DNA of 64,000 bases from Macrosoma leucophasiata (Eukaryota > Arthropoda > Insecta > Lepidoptera > Hedylidae): the NCBI GenBank assembly GCA_036365455.1, contig JAWQUS010000017.1, positions 5,828,001 to 5,892,000 on the forward strand, in the 5' to 3' direction. This document shows positions 45,501 through 57,175 of the stretch, piece by piece. The notes beneath the pieces were generated by a model. That model saw nothing but the letters and a program-made list of their open reading frames with translations. It was not told the DNA's origin and ran no database searches. The stretch's first letter is position 1; the number at the start of each line of letters is the position of its first letter. Position numbers and translations under genes: made by a program.

Positions 45501-46340
45501 GGGACGCCAATTTCAATATAGAAAAAAAAATGAAGTCTCCAAAGGCCTTGATTACAAAACGTCCGACTGACAAAAATTCAAACGAGTCGACGGAAAATTT
45601 GTTTTCTTAACGATGTCGGTTTGTTTATTGATTTCTTAATATAATTATTTTAATGAACAAGCTTGCTTGTTGTGTATTGGATTAATTTAGGGAATAATGT
45701 GTTTTCCTTGTAGGAAACTATTCGTAGGTATAAATAGACGGATAAAAACATTTAATTCATGTTACATTTGTTTTGACAACCATAACACCCTATTATGAAT
45801 TAATGAATTCTGTTTATCGTTTAGGCAGTGTGCACAAGCAAGACAAGTGTTTCAAGTTTGGTTGGCTTTGGTCAGTTTCTAAAGGATAATAAGACAGGCT
45901 TGTACGCACCGTCTGAAATATACGACATTACTATCGTAGAGTGGCATGCGGAGGACGTGTTTCTACGCTTAACCATAGGGTTGCCAACGTTCGAAGATAC
46001 TATTTCGTGCGTTTTAACAATGATGCATGTGATTGAGAATATGCGCTATGTTGTGTCGCAGACCAGTATTGATATCGTGTTGTATATCGGTTTTGATTTT
46101 CTGATTTTGTGTGAATCAGTATGGATATAAGGAAAAGTACCTATTTATGCTGCATTTGTTTCAATGTTTATGAGCAAATAAAAACAGGATAAGGTTGGTC
46201 TGTGAATTGGACTTTATTTGTTAATCTATGCTTCTCTATCACAACGTGTTAATAATACGTTTTTTTAAACGTTAGGATTTGTATTTGTTGCCCTATAATA
46301 TTGCGTTGCTTAAAAAAGTTGTTATTTAACCATAACATTC
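42576..46340. other. Repeat-poor tract, no confirmed exon
   Basis: The longest stretch free of recognised mobile elements. It alternates A+T-rich DNA with CpG-rich islands (42965-43020, 43500-43570, 44265-44300, 45205-45260) and homeodomain-like TAATTA/ATTAATT motifs (43488, 45473-45500). GC-rich 45218-45240 contains a CCCACCCACCCGGGCGGGGT stretch. An open frame at 45828-46130 follows a TTTATCGTTTAG acceptor-like site but matches no family I know. It could be conserved regulatory DNA of a nearby developmental gene; this is inference. Confidence 0.35.
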
Positions 46341-46600
46341 TTTTTTTATGTAATGGAAGTGGTAAACAAGACTGCAGTTCACATTGATGTTAAGTGATGA
46401 CTGCAGCCTATAGACACTTACACAAAGACCAAGGTCAAAATACAGATGCGTTACCACTCTTGAGGCCTAAGGTGGAAATTACAGGGCCGTGCATTACCAC
46501 CTGGCCGGAACACGATAGTGCTACCATTTAGCGGTAAGTATGTTAGGTAATGTGGTGGTGCTACGCACGCGTTCTCCGCGACTAGAGCTCTACCACCAGT
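46341..46600 (-). repeat. Family A repeat with small deletions
   Basis: The minus-strand 5' end ACTGGTGGTAGAGCTCTAGT at 46600; lacks TGTTATGCCTCTGTGCC and CTGAACAC blocks. Confidence 0.9.
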
Positions 46601-46998
46601 GTAAACACCAACTTGACTGTTATTATTTAGTATCAGATAAGCTAAGTACACTAATGCATTATTTTAGTGACCACATTTCAAAGCTCGTACGCTAACAGCA
46701 ATTATTTTATCTTTGTCGTTCTGAAAACCATGCAAGTTGCCACTTAGTAACTCATTTACATAAACCCACTGCCACACGCGTTTATTCCCTCTTAGAAGAA
46801 GAAGTTTAAGGAACTAAATTTTGAATACTTAATTTAATTTAGACAAGCGATCCGCCCCAGCTTCGCACGGGTAGAATTTATTATAGATACCTATAAATAA
46901 CCCTTCCTCAGAAAACCCTCTTTCCAACATTTCAAACGGGAACTAAATCCGTTTACAACTTTCCAATATTAGTGCATATACAGACAGAGGACTACTCT
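46601..46998. other. Unique DNA with Helitron relic
   Basis: GCGATCCGCCCCAGCTTCGC at 46847-46866 is a minus-strand Helitron-like 3' end that has lost CTAG. Nothing else seen. Confidence 0.45.
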
Positions 46999-47285
46999 AC
47001 TGGTGGTAGAGCTCCAGTGACGGAGCTCGCGGGCGTAGGCACCACCGCATTACCTACTATACTTGCCGTTAAATGGTAGTGTTCAGCACTATCGTGTTCC
47101 GGTCAGGTGGTAATGTACGGCCCTGTAATTTCCGGCACAGTGGCATAACACCTTAGGCCTCAGGAGTGGCAACGCATCTGCATTTTGACCTTGGTCTTTG
47201 TGTGGGTGTCTATAGGCTGCAGTCATCACTTAACATCAATGTGAACTGCATGCTTGATTGCCAATTCCACAACATAAAAAAAAAA
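46999..47285 (+). repeat. Family A repeat, reference-quality copy
   Basis: Complete copy: ACTGGTGGTAGAGCTCCAGT, hairpin GAGCTCC-AGTGAC-GGAGCTC, TTGCCGTTAAATGG, TTCCGGTCAGGTGGTAATGT, CGGCCCTGTAATTTCCGGCA, CCTTAGGCCTCAGGAGTGG, GACCTTGGTCTTTGTGTGGG, TGTCTATAGGCTGCAGTCAT, CATCAATGTGAACTGCATGC, a CCA-rich end and A11. It has no open frame and no clear internal Pol III boxes. Either a SINE with an unrecognised head or a fixed-length derivative of a LINE 3' end (Jockey/BMC1-like, uncertain). Confidence 0.93.
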
Positions 47286-48932
47286 GAGGAAATAGGGGGC
47301 TTTTACTTTATAATATGAAGTGATGATGTGATAGTGATACATTACAAAAACAATATTTATCGAAAAACTCACAACGTTAGCGGCAACCCTACATCGATCC
47401 ACATAAATACGCAGATTCAAGATGCATATATAACTTACATACGCAGTCTTCGCCCTCAGCCGTACAAAGGTGGGGTTTATTCTGATTCGGTACAGATGCA
47501 CTATCCTAATTATTGAGAGGCTAGGAAGGCTATTGTTAGGTTTACAGTACACCCCGATTATTCTGCATCCGAGACTTAATAAACAAAGATAAGTAACGCT
47601 TCGTAACTTAATATTGGATTTCGGGTCTGTTGTTTTGCATTGTTCTGAATATTATGGTTATTAATAGCATCATGTTATTTTTTTACGTGAGATTAAGATT
47701 TCTACAGTGATTTTGTTTGTGTGAGACAATACTGACGCTCACACGAGTGAAACTGTGGTGCAATGTTTTTTTAATGTTCGGAAAACCGACTAGGTACCTA
47801 CATCATTTTAGTTTGTTTTCAAGTTTTCGCAAGTTACACTCATAGAAATAAAAATAGTTTTCTGATATATCTTGCATAATATTTTTATTTTCGCAATAAC
47901 AAGTGCGAGAAAACGAGACAAAAAATTTGTAGAGATTAATTTGACGTTTTCCATATCCTTCAATTTTTCTTTAATTTTTATCTCGCGTACTTTTCATTAA
48001 AAACATAAAATTACGTATTTCTAAAAAGGTTTTCATTTGAACCTATAAACATAATCAACGTATCGTGTATGTAAATAAAATAAAATAAATAAATAAATAC
48101 CCTTACACTCACAGCATGCATTAATACTTGTATATATACACATCTAACCTAACCCTAACATTAGGCGTTACTTACAAGAAATTCAGACATGAAGCTCAAC
48201 TCAACTCTATATTGACTTACACAAGTCACAGTACATCTAAATCCGTATAAATGAACGCGACAGGTCATATTTAGACAATTACATCAGCCTTATGATTAGT
48301 ACAAGTCGGTCAGCCTCTATCTAGATTGTCAACTAACTACACTGATAAGTTTTAATTAAGGTTAATGTGGCTTTTACAAAACTTTTATAAAACAGTTAGA
48401 CATTTTTATGTTCGCGATAATTTATATAGCTTGACAATATAAAATACCGATAACAATGTCCTAAAAGATCATTACAAAGTTTAAGTGACCTACATACTTA
48501 AAATTATCTTAATTTAAATGTTGCGTCATGTGTCTTAATAAATTAAAGGTCTTGGGATGGAAATAAATGCGATATAAAAGGTATTACAGGTGACGGTTTC
48601 GATGAAATCTGAAGGAAAGATTTTAAATATTATAACGATGGTGTGGACGGCAACTTATTTATATGAATAAAGCGCTCAATTATGAGCGCTCAATTATGAG
48701 CGCTTTTAGTAGCGAATATTAATTCATGAAGAAAACATACGCCAAACGTGTTAAAATCTTTCCTGAAGACGGGTGTTATATGGATAACGTCAATGCATAC
48801 AATAATCAAAGGTACTAAAATACGGAAAAAATACATAAAATTCTATTAAAAATGAATTTAACTAATAATAATTACATAAGATGCTAATAACTACATACTT
48901 GTACATACATAAAGTTATGAAAGTAGAAGAAG
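47286..48932. other. Unique A+T-rich DNA
   Basis: No gene recognised; frames at 47226-47552 overlap family A. It includes an (AAAT)n run at 48071-48098 and two tandem GCGCTCAATTATGA units at 48671-48699. Confidence 0.45.
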
Positions 48933-49020
48933 CAAGAGAGGGTGTGTCAGGACCGGGATATCTAGCGCTACTCACTCTCTGCCTACCCTGTAAGAGACTT
49001 GGCGTGAAGATACATACAAG
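48933..49020 (+). mobile_element. LINE family J tail fragment
   Basis: GAAGCAAGAGAGGGTGTGTC, AGGACCGGGATATCTAGCGC, CTCTCTGCCTACCCTGTAAG and GACTTGGCGTGAAGATACAT. Confidence 0.75.
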
Positions 49021-49214
49021 AAGATGCTTTTATGATATGATATGATCTTTGACAAATTTTTGTTTACATATTACATATATACAAATTCAAATTGTGAAGA
49101 TGAACAAATTCAAATTCTGAAGACTCATCTTTAAATTTGTCCATAATATGCAAACAAAAATTCGAAAAAAGTGTTGATGTATATGAAAATAATAACAGTA
49201 TATTTTTTATAGTA

Positions 49215-49322
49215 AGTACCGTCTGAGTGTAGGGTCAAAAGTTTTAGGAATTAGCGTGCATGCATGAAGAGAATGATGATCGTAGAAGAAGCACTTGAGG
49301 TGTGTCAGGACCGAGATATCAG
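49215..49322 (+). mobile_element. LINE family J fragment
   Basis: GGGTCAAAAGTTTTAGGAAT, GAAGAAGCACTTGAGGTGTG and TCAGGACCGAGATATC align with family J just upstream of the tail piece at 48933. It switches abruptly to family A-like sequence at about 49322. Confidence 0.65.
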
Positions 49323-49472
49323 CCTCGGGGGTGGCAACGCATCTGCATATTAAGAGTATTAACCTTCAGGTTTTGTATAATATGTCTCAAGCCTGCGGTC
49401 GTCATCGTGCCTCACTAACCACGTGAACGCTTGTTTGACACTATCATTAAATTAAAAAAAAAATGTATTTTT
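49322..49472 (+). repeat. Diverged family A 3' end
   Basis: GCCTCGGGGGTGGCAACGCA and TCTGCAT begin like family A after its CCTTAGGCCTCAGG block; later TCATCGTGCCTCACTAACCA, GTGAACGCTTGTTTG and an A10 run keep its order. Too diverged to be certain. Confidence 0.45.
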
Positions 49473-49529
49473 CTTTTCAAAGGCGGAATTTATTTTTGCA
49501 TCAAGATTAATAAACGAAAGCTTTTGCTG

Positions 49530-49640
49530 CGACTACACAGCAAAAAATCTCTGTCAGATTTCAGGCAGGGATGGAATCCTGGAAACCTCAGGATAACTAG
49601 TCTAGCCGCTTGACCACTGAGCTGCTGGAACTTCGGTAGC
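49530..49640 (-). repeat. tRNA-derived SINE E head, degenerate
   Basis: The minus strand reads CAGCTCAGTGGTCAAGCGGC (A-box region), TAGACTAGTTATCC (anticodon region) and a decayed B box GGATTCCATCCC. Weakly related to the heads at 22281-22355 and 63062-63140. Confidence 0.45.
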
Positions 49641-49690
49641 TTATTGGTGAACTGGCCTGGATATCCTGAAGTCGCAAGTTTCAACTCAGC
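49626..49690 (+). repeat. tRNA-derived SINE E head, opposite strand
   Basis: CTTCGGTAGCTTATTGGTGA, CTGGCCTGGATATCCTGAAG, GCAAGTTTCAACTCAG follow the SINE E head order. It abuts the minus-strand head, then is cut off by a family A copy. Confidence 0.5.
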
Positions 49691-49692
49691 TT

Positions 49693-49980
49693 ACTGGTGG
49701 TATAGCTCCAGTGACGGAGCTCGTGGGCATAGGCACCACCGCATTACCTGATTTACTTGCCGCTAAATGGTAGTGTTCAGCACTATCGTGTTCCGGTCAG
49801 GTGGTAATGTACGGCCCTGTAATTTCCGGCACAGAGGCGTAACACCTCAGGCCTCAGGAGTGGTAACGCATTTGCATTTTGACCTTGGTCTTTGTGTGAG
49901 TGTCTATAGGCTGCAGTTATCACTTAACATCAATGTGAACTGCATGCTTGTTTGCCACTTCCATTACATAAAAAAAAAAA
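49693..49980 (+). repeat. Family A repeat, full length
   Basis: ACTGGTGGTATAGCTCCAGT to CCATTACATA and an A11 tail. AGCTT occurs immediately before and after, a possible 5-bp target duplication. Confidence 0.93.
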
Positions 49981-51530
49981 GCTTGAAGTAAAATTATTCT
50001 TTCCATTTTATATTTAATTTCATAATTAGCTATTACCAAGTTCTCGACGTCCTACAATAATTATGCTTAAACACCGTTTTATCAGGTCTAACAAAGGACA
50101 ATCTACAACAATGTGACATGCTTTCGATCATAATTCCATCCTAGGACGTCGTCTAAGCATAAATTCATACGTGGCCGCACGCACGCACCGTACCGTCAAA
50201 TAAACTGGCAGTTTAATCAAACCCATTAGACAAGTGAGCCAAACATCACCTACCAATATACCGAGGCCCGTGGAAATGTTCTAACATCTCCCTCTTGCTC
50301 ACGAATCTATAGCGAGGAGGGGAGGGTTGGGGCTCTATCAAAACTGGGACGAAGCTGTAGCTGATGCCTTTAACGCCTTGCTGGCTGTTGACCAACGCCA
50401 GGAGGCGGGAGGCCATGCGTTCTTAATAAAGATGGTGGAAACAACATGGCCGTTTTGGCGGGAGAAATTTGGGAAACTAATGATATGAGCTTGGTCTGCG
50501 TTATTCTAGAGTTAACGGTGTCTGCGAAATGGAGACTTACATATTGTTCTCGGTCTAAACAGAATTTTGCGTAAATATATGCTGTCTTTGTTGTCTTGGA
50601 AGCTTTACAAGGTTATACACCTGTATTTTTGCTATTTCAAATACTTTTTTTTTTACAATTTTTTTTTTCAATCAGAATTTTAGATCGATTTTGAGCGCAG
50701 TTTCGGTCATTGTATATTATAATGATTTCAAACATCGATACGATTCATTCGAAAACTTTGCATTTGAGTAAAACCGTATGCAGTAGGTATCCACAAACAA
50801 GATAACAAAATAAGTCTAATATTTTATTTAGACATGAATGTCAGCATTATCATAACATCTAAAAAAAAAAACTTGAATTGGAAATAGACTTGGTTACTCA
50901 TCATTGTACTTAATGTATTTAAATATTCCAAATTATTCATAAAATATGTCAGCAATAGCATAAGTATACCTGCTACTAATATCAACATTACCTTTTTAAA
51001 GTCCAAAATTCTTAGACGTAGTTAACTTGAATTACCTCATAACGTGAACGATTTAATAAATTAAGAGCATATTCTAACAAATTTCTATTCTAGCCTAATA
51101 AACACAGTTTTATTCCATCAAAATTGCTGTGAAAATATGAAAATAGAAGCGTTCATTGTGACTCTAACTTGAGTAATGTTTATAAATTCACTTTAATTGA
51201 TCAACGTCAAAGTTTGGAACGATTGTCATTAAAATTAGACAGTTCGGAAAATGTTGCTTTAAGGCACTCCAATCCAAAATACATTACAGTTTTTTATGTG
51301 AAACTATCTATAGATACGTTGATTTTATATTTTTAACTGCTCCGACGAACTACTATCGCCTCAAAGGTATAAAAATAAAATGTGTCCAAAATATTTTTTT
51401 ACTATTTAAAAGTAGATGTTGGCTGATTCTCAGACTTACCCAACAGGCACACAAAAGTTCATGAGAATCGGTAAAGCCGTTTGGGAAGAGTGTAGTAACT
51501 AACATTGTCACACGAAAATGTATATAGGTA
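49981..51530. other. Unique DNA
   Basis: No gene recognised. A G-rich/CpG patch at 50300-50460 (GAGGAGGGGAGGGTTGGGGC, CCAGGAGGCGGGAGGCC) and A+T-rich DNA. At 51430-51510 GAGAATCGGTAAAGCCGTTT resembles the start of repeat I. Confidence 0.4.
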
Positions 51531-51715
51531 CTAGCGGCCCGCCCCGGCTTCGCCCGCGCTGCTCTGCTCCTATTAGTCATAGCGTAATGTAAGCTATCCT
51601 ATCTCTCAAGTTGAATCAAACTGCACATGGTGTGCGAATTTTATTATAATCGGTTAAGTAGTTTAGGAGTCCATTGAGGACAAACATTGTGACACGAGAT
51701 TTATATATATTAAGA
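51531..51715 (-). mobile_element. Helitron-like element, complete (185 bp)
   Basis: On the minus strand the 5' end is TCTTAATATATATAAATCTC after A and the 3' end is GGGCGAAGCCGGGGCGGGCC then GCTAG before T. Both ends and the A/T target fit Helitrons. It is non-coding. Confidence 0.8.
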
Positions 51716-52693
51716 TATAAAGAAGAAAAGACATTAGAACTTTTGTTCATAAAACATACATTTGAAAAGGTAGGTTATGTCCTTTTTGACAAACAATAAT
51801 GATTGTAGTGGAGTTAAAGTCTTAAATCTATGAGATATATATAACTTTAATATTTCATAATTTTCGTCTTAATTATATTTCTTTCTGTTATTGAATACCT
51901 AAAATATATAAAATCAATAAATGGAATCAAACACGTCTTGAACCAGACTCTAAATAGTAAAGAAACGACTGTCAAAATGTAACAAAGTGATCTTAACAAA
52001 ATCCTTACGCATTCACATCTATATTCCTCACCAATTTTTAACTTTGCCTTCAATAATAGACGCAAAATTATTACATACCTATATCATTAAAATCGCAAAA
52101 ACGTCGCCATCAAACCACATCCGAAACACGTCTACATAAGGAAACAAAGAAACATCTATCCCACAGCCGGACAAGCTAAACATTTAAGCACATTAACCTG
52201 CTGTGCTGACACAGCCGAACTTGCCACGCAAACCAGTAGCCACGACAGCATTTATCAAGCCAGACATCCCATATACATTACACTGCCCCGATACAAAGCC
52301 ATAATGAGAGACCAACGCGTGTATAACTTATCCCCGGCTTCCCCGTTAAATTATTCAGGAGAGAGTAATCTTATTACATTTACATATTAATCAACGGATT
52401 TTAATTATCCCCCCACCTCCCCTTCACCCGTTCCTTGATAATTTGCTTTCGAAATGCGACTTGTCTCGATTGAAGATGTACTTGTGTTACTGTAATTTTC
52501 GTTAATAGTTTGTTTGTGTTTGTTAGCATAATTCTGTATTCAAAACTGGTTGATAATGTTCTGAATGTGTTACGTTTGGCGTACCAGTTAGGGCTGACTT
52601 ACTGTGCGCTGTTCGGTGCTTACCTGAAAGCAAACAAAAGATATTGATAAATAAACTGTAACTTTTATTACAAACTTACTAACTATATTATAA
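51716..52693. other. Unique DNA
   Basis: Nothing recognised. C-rich stretches at 52100-52290 lack exon signals. Confidence 0.4.
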
Positions 52694-52902
52694 TTTGACG
52701 ACCCAGTTGGTCCAGCGGTGTGAGAAGACCGTTTGATTCGAAGGGTTGCGGGTTCGATCCCCGCACCGGGACATATATTTGTATGGTCTACAGATATTTG
52801 TTTTGGGTTTGGGTGTTTGTGTATGTGTTGTATGTGTACAACGGCACCCACGACACAGGTTACCTAATGTGGGGCTGTGAGTGTCAGCGTATTTTTTTTT
52901 AT
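52694..52902 (+). repeat. tRNA-derived SINE (family B), copy 2
   Basis: A box TGGTCCAGCGG (52708-52718) and B box GGTTCGATCC (52751-52760) in a tRNA-like head, then GTGTATGTGTTGTATGTGTA and ACGGCACCCACGACACAGGT as in the copy at 148. The tail is AGCGTATT then a T run. Confidence 0.88.
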
Positions 52903-55250
52903 TTTTTACAACTCGTGTTTAGTTATTGTACGAGTATATTAAGATAATGCGACAAAAGGAGGTCAGTTATTTATAAAAATGTGAATTGCTAGTGATTCAT
53001 TTTCATAAAATAATATTACAATAGTATGCTTTAGAAGATATAGTTTCTCAAATACAAGTGATTTCGGTTTCAAGTTAAAGTATGGATTTGACCAGTTGAA
53101 TTTACTTAGTCTGGCTTACTCAGATCTGAGTAAGCTGAACCGCTCAGTCATAATTTTTTAAGTAGGTACCTAATTAAATATTGGTATGAATTTTATCTTG
53201 AAAATAGGTTGTTGTAACTGAATCATAGTAGAATTCGAATTAGGGGAGCTATTTATCACTTTAGGCAACGTCTCGCCTATGTTTGTATCGACTTAAAACT
53301 TCTTATACTCTAGCTCGCGGATTGCACAGGGGCTTGTAAAACTGAAAAAAACTGTTTTTTAATCTGTGATACATGAAAAGATTTTGTAATGTAAATGTTA
53401 TCATAAGTTTCATGTCTCTACAAGAGGGTAAGTTGACCTAATTAGGCACAGCGGCAATAATTATAAAAATATTCATACCCATTAAAAATTCGAAACAAAT
53501 GAACGGCCGAATAAAATTATTGCCTCTTATTTAAAAAAAGAAACTATGAAAAGTATGAGGTATAATCACCATACTCATTTGCCGGACGATCGACGCGTTA
53601 GCGTCTCGAGCGGTAGGCGTGGCACAGTAAAGTATTGGAGAAATATTACACGGCTACCAGTGGTGCCTGGAGGTAGCGATTAATATGTATGTTAATACAG
53701 AACCCACTTTGTAAGTCGTCGCTAATTTATTTAAATCGAACAAAACGCTATGATGTCACAAGGTATCTATTATTTTTAATTCGAATATACATGAAATATT
53801 TACGCGAAAACCTTGAACTAAGTTTGTTATAATTGATTCTTAAAGACATTAATCGTAAAATATGAAGTTAATAAAAAATTGTGATAATGCCTCTTATTAT
53901 TTTTTATAATATAAAATTATGTTGTTAATTCTATGAGTAGCATAAAATAGATACTGAAGTATATTATAAGTTTTACTGAAATTTTAATTCTAATCAGTAT
54001 AATCATTAAAAAGTATTTCATACCTAATGTATGCTTGATCGATAAATATATTATATATAATTTTATTTACAACGTTATCACAATTTTACAAACAGGTTAT
54101 TTTTTATTTGAAAAACACGTTATTGAGGTATAATGTCATAATTTAAAAATAATCTATAAATTAATGTAGGTCTCTATAGAATATAGAATAGTCTATTAAT
54201 ACATGTGAAAGATAAGATCTTCAGTCTTGATCATTTTGTTGCAATTGCACTTTTATCAACAACTGATCGCACTATCGGCAGATGGTATCACGAGTATGTT
54301 AAAACAAATAAGAATTTAAATGTAATACGTGCCAATTCAGGTGTCTCTCTAAAAACTGCAAGATTAATTATAAAATTACAATGTATTTTTATAATAAGCA
54401 TCTAATTATTATGACTTTTTCTTATTATGAACTGATGACGTGATGTAATTTATAATATTGAACGGAAGGGAGATGTGACCAATAAGGCTTAGTTGCACGA
54501 TAAAAAGAAATTTTACTAAACCTTAAAAATTTAACTACGAAACTGATTTAAATAATGAATTGGCCTTATCCTATAAAAATATGTCAAATAACTCTCACAC
54601 TCTAACGATACCAAGAAAACAAATGGCAGTTAAAATAAACCATACAAATCTGCACATTACATCCAACCAAATCAATTTAAAAACCATAATCGTATGCAAA
54701 TATCGTACAAAAATCTAATCGATACGATTAAAACCGACCGAAATGAACACCATTCAATAATCGAGCGGTGTGTCCACTTGCACCCAACTTCCCCCGAACG
54801 CAATCCCCTTAATGGCACCCAGTCCTTATTAAACGCGTGCATCATGCGAAGAAGATAAATGCATCTCGAAATTAATTAATAAAATTGCATTCATAAGTAC
54901 CTCAAACAAAAAGAAAACCGTTGATTGGGCGCTGTTACTTCGTATAATGCTCCCGTGTTTACCTTTTTCTTATTAATCATTAATCTTTTGTGAATCAAGC
55001 GTAATGAAGCACGATTTCTTATCTTTAATTTCATCATTATCGTTTTTTTTTTCAACACACAAATTCGCAGTACGAAATTATTCGTTATCTAACCCGATTG
55101 AGAGAGGCCGATTGAAATATTACGGCTTTTTTCTTATGTGACTTTAAAAAAACATTATCGGAAGGAGTTTGGTTGGGAGTTTGGAAAATGAAAAGAAATA
55201 AAATATACGTCTAATGGTTATATCGGCAATCTTTAAATCGACCCCCATGT
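52903..55250. other. Unique DNA, repeat-poor
   Basis: No exon recognised; the 66-codon frame at 54205-54405 has no known domain. The 54690-54860 block (AATCTAATCGATACGATTAA, CCACTTGCACCCAACTTCCC) looks less degenerate than its surroundings and could be conserved non-coding DNA. Confidence 0.35.
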
Positions 55251-55532
55251 TTTTTTTATGTAATGGAAGTGGCAAATAAGCATGCAGTCACAGTGACTTT
55301 AAGTGATGACTGTACCTATAGACACTTACACAAAGACCAAGGTCTAAATGCAGATGCATTACTACTCCTGAGGCCTAAGGTTGTGTCTCTGTGCCGGAAA
55401 TTACAGAGCCGTATACATTACCACCTGACCGGAACACGATAGTACTGAACACTACTATTTAGCCGCAAGTATATTAAGTAATGCGGTGGTGCTTACGCCC
55501 GCGAGCTCCGTCACTGGAGCTCTACCACCAGT
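55251..55532 (-). repeat. Family A repeat, full length
   Basis: The minus-strand 5' end ACTGGTGGTAGAGCTCCAGT at 55532 to a T8 run on the plus strand (poly(A)) at 55251. Confidence 0.93.
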
Positions 55533-56183
55533 GCATTTGAATAATGTATAAAAGAGTGTTAAAATACCTTAAAGAAGCGGCGAAGAATTGTTAGACAAAA
55601 TTTATCTAGGTCTAAAATCTGATATCAATCATTCAATTGTATGATTGACATCAAGCCATTGTTGACAGTGGATAAGCGAAATATGATAAATATTTGACAG
55701 TCTATAAGTCGTAGCAAGGGCAATTAATGCTATTGCTCGTTAATTTCATAAGCATGTGAATTCGTGAGTCTTAGCATGCTAATTGCTATAGCTATGCTAT
55801 TTGCTAATATGGTAAGATACCTAATAAAGTATATGATTTTTGTTAATATGCAAATTAATTAATGTTAGGCCACACTATTATTCAAAATACTCACGCGTTC
55901 ATAAGGTATTTTACCTACGATCGTAAATGCAAGCATATCAAAGATGAATATGAACAAAATAATTGCGAATTAGCATTTCACATTTCGCAGAATTTCACAA
56001 CTTCATTTAATTTGCGATTGCATTAGCATTCTTTTAATTAATGCGAATGCTAATTATTATTAATCCATTACTACTAAGCCGAATATAAATAATATGCTAA
56101 TGTCAGTCAAGCATGGTCCTGTTCGACGACAGATTAAAGTTTCGTTCGATATGATATCCTTCTTTGCTATAGATAAAGATACT
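55533..56183. other. Unique DNA
   Basis: Repeated GCTAAT/TTAGCAT words at 55730-56060 but no gene. Confidence 0.4.
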
Positions 56184-56500
56184 AGCCTCTGCCTCAGTAG
56201 CGTAGTGGTAACAGGCCACTACTATAACGCTGGAGGTCCTGGGTTCGATTCCCGGGTCGGGGACTTTCAGAGAAAACGATTTAAAAGGATTTATCTCTGC
56301 TTTTATTGGGATTTTTCAATTTTCTGGAAGTTTCCCAGTACCCCGGAGCTTGGTAATGTGCCCGGAGATGGCAACAGGTTCGCCACCTGTTACATGGGCC
56401 AAAACGTAACCGGCGAGTAGTGGGTGTTTTCATGTATGATTGAATGCATGCATTTACAGCTGCCTACCCCTTCGGGGATTACAGGCGTGAAGTTACGTTT
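56184..56500 (+). repeat. tRNA-derived SINE C, full copy
   Basis: Head CTCTGCCTCAGTAGCGTAGT with A box, GGGTTCGATTCCCGGGTCGG B box; body and 3' end (GGGGATTACAGGCGTGAAG) as in 34677-34994. The RLE retrotransposon tail at 56532 inserted just downstream. Confidence 0.92.
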
Positions 56501-56531
56501 TTTTTACGTACGTAATAATACTAATACGTAA

Positions 56532-56881
56532 AGTATCTCGACTTGTCTCACGAGATTGTAGCCATGTGGGATGTGGACTCTGCTGAAATTGTACCGATAG
56601 TCGTTACGGTAAACGGACTCATGGCGAAGAGCCTCGACCACCACCTTAAGAGGCTCTCGCTGGGAAGTTGGATCAAGGGCTTGGTGCAGAAAGCGGTACT
56701 CCTCGACACGGCACGTATTGTGAGGAGGTTCCTCTCTCTGAGCCCCTAACCACCGACAGCTTGGACCCTGCTCCCGCTACCGGTGGCAACCTTTTTATAT
56801 TTTTTTAAATATATGTTTTGTTTTTATTTTTTAATGTATATGTAAAAAAATATAAAATGTGAATTATAATAAATGAGTATC
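56532..56881 (+). mobile_element. RLE-type non-LTR retrotransposon tail, copy 3
   Basis: An open frame from 56532 reads YLDLSHEIVAMWDVDSA, IVPIVVTVNGLMAKSLDHHL, WIKGLVQKAVLLDTARIV and RRFLSLSP with a stop at 56749, close to residues 145-215 of the frame at 7434-8081. The 3' UTR (CAGCTTGGACCCTGCT) and A/T-rich tail match copy 1. An 11-bp target duplication CTAATACGTAA (56521-56531 and 56882-56892) lies in TAATAATA-rich DNA. Confidence 0.88.
56543..56749 (+). pseudogene. Retrotransposon C-terminal remnant
   Basis: Coding part of copy 3: about 68 codons beyond the endonuclease core, so no catalytic motif remains. No in-frame ATG at the 5' end. Confidence 0.85.
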
Positions 56882-56980
56882 CTAATACGTAATAATAATA
56901 TTTAAATATGGTTTAAAAACCAAGTAGTGTAATAGACCTCAGTGTCTAAATATTAGATCCCAGAATTCTCCCAATGCCCG

Positions 56981-57081
56981 ATCGGGATATAGGTACAATC
57001 GGGATATACCAAATGGTTACCTAACGAAGCATTTGCGTTAGGCAACCATTTGGTATATCCCGATTGTACCTATATCCCGAT
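56981..57081. mobile_element. Near-perfect 46-bp palindrome
   Basis: ATCGGGATATAGGTACAATC... (56981-57026) and its inverse (57036-57081) differ at one base and are separated by 9 nt. Within each arm ATCGGGATATA occurs twice. Probably a very young foldback MITE. Confidence 0.8.
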
Positions 57082-57175
57082 TTTCTCCACAATTTTGGAA
57101 CAGAAAGTGTTCTGAATAATCTTTCAGTCAAATACAAGCTATTAATATCAAACGCAGCTATCTCTAAGTCTAAGC

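Noticed and set aside
56191..56262. tRNA-Gly gene
   Set aside because: It is the head of SINE C, whose body is repeated at 8659, 34677 and 60168.
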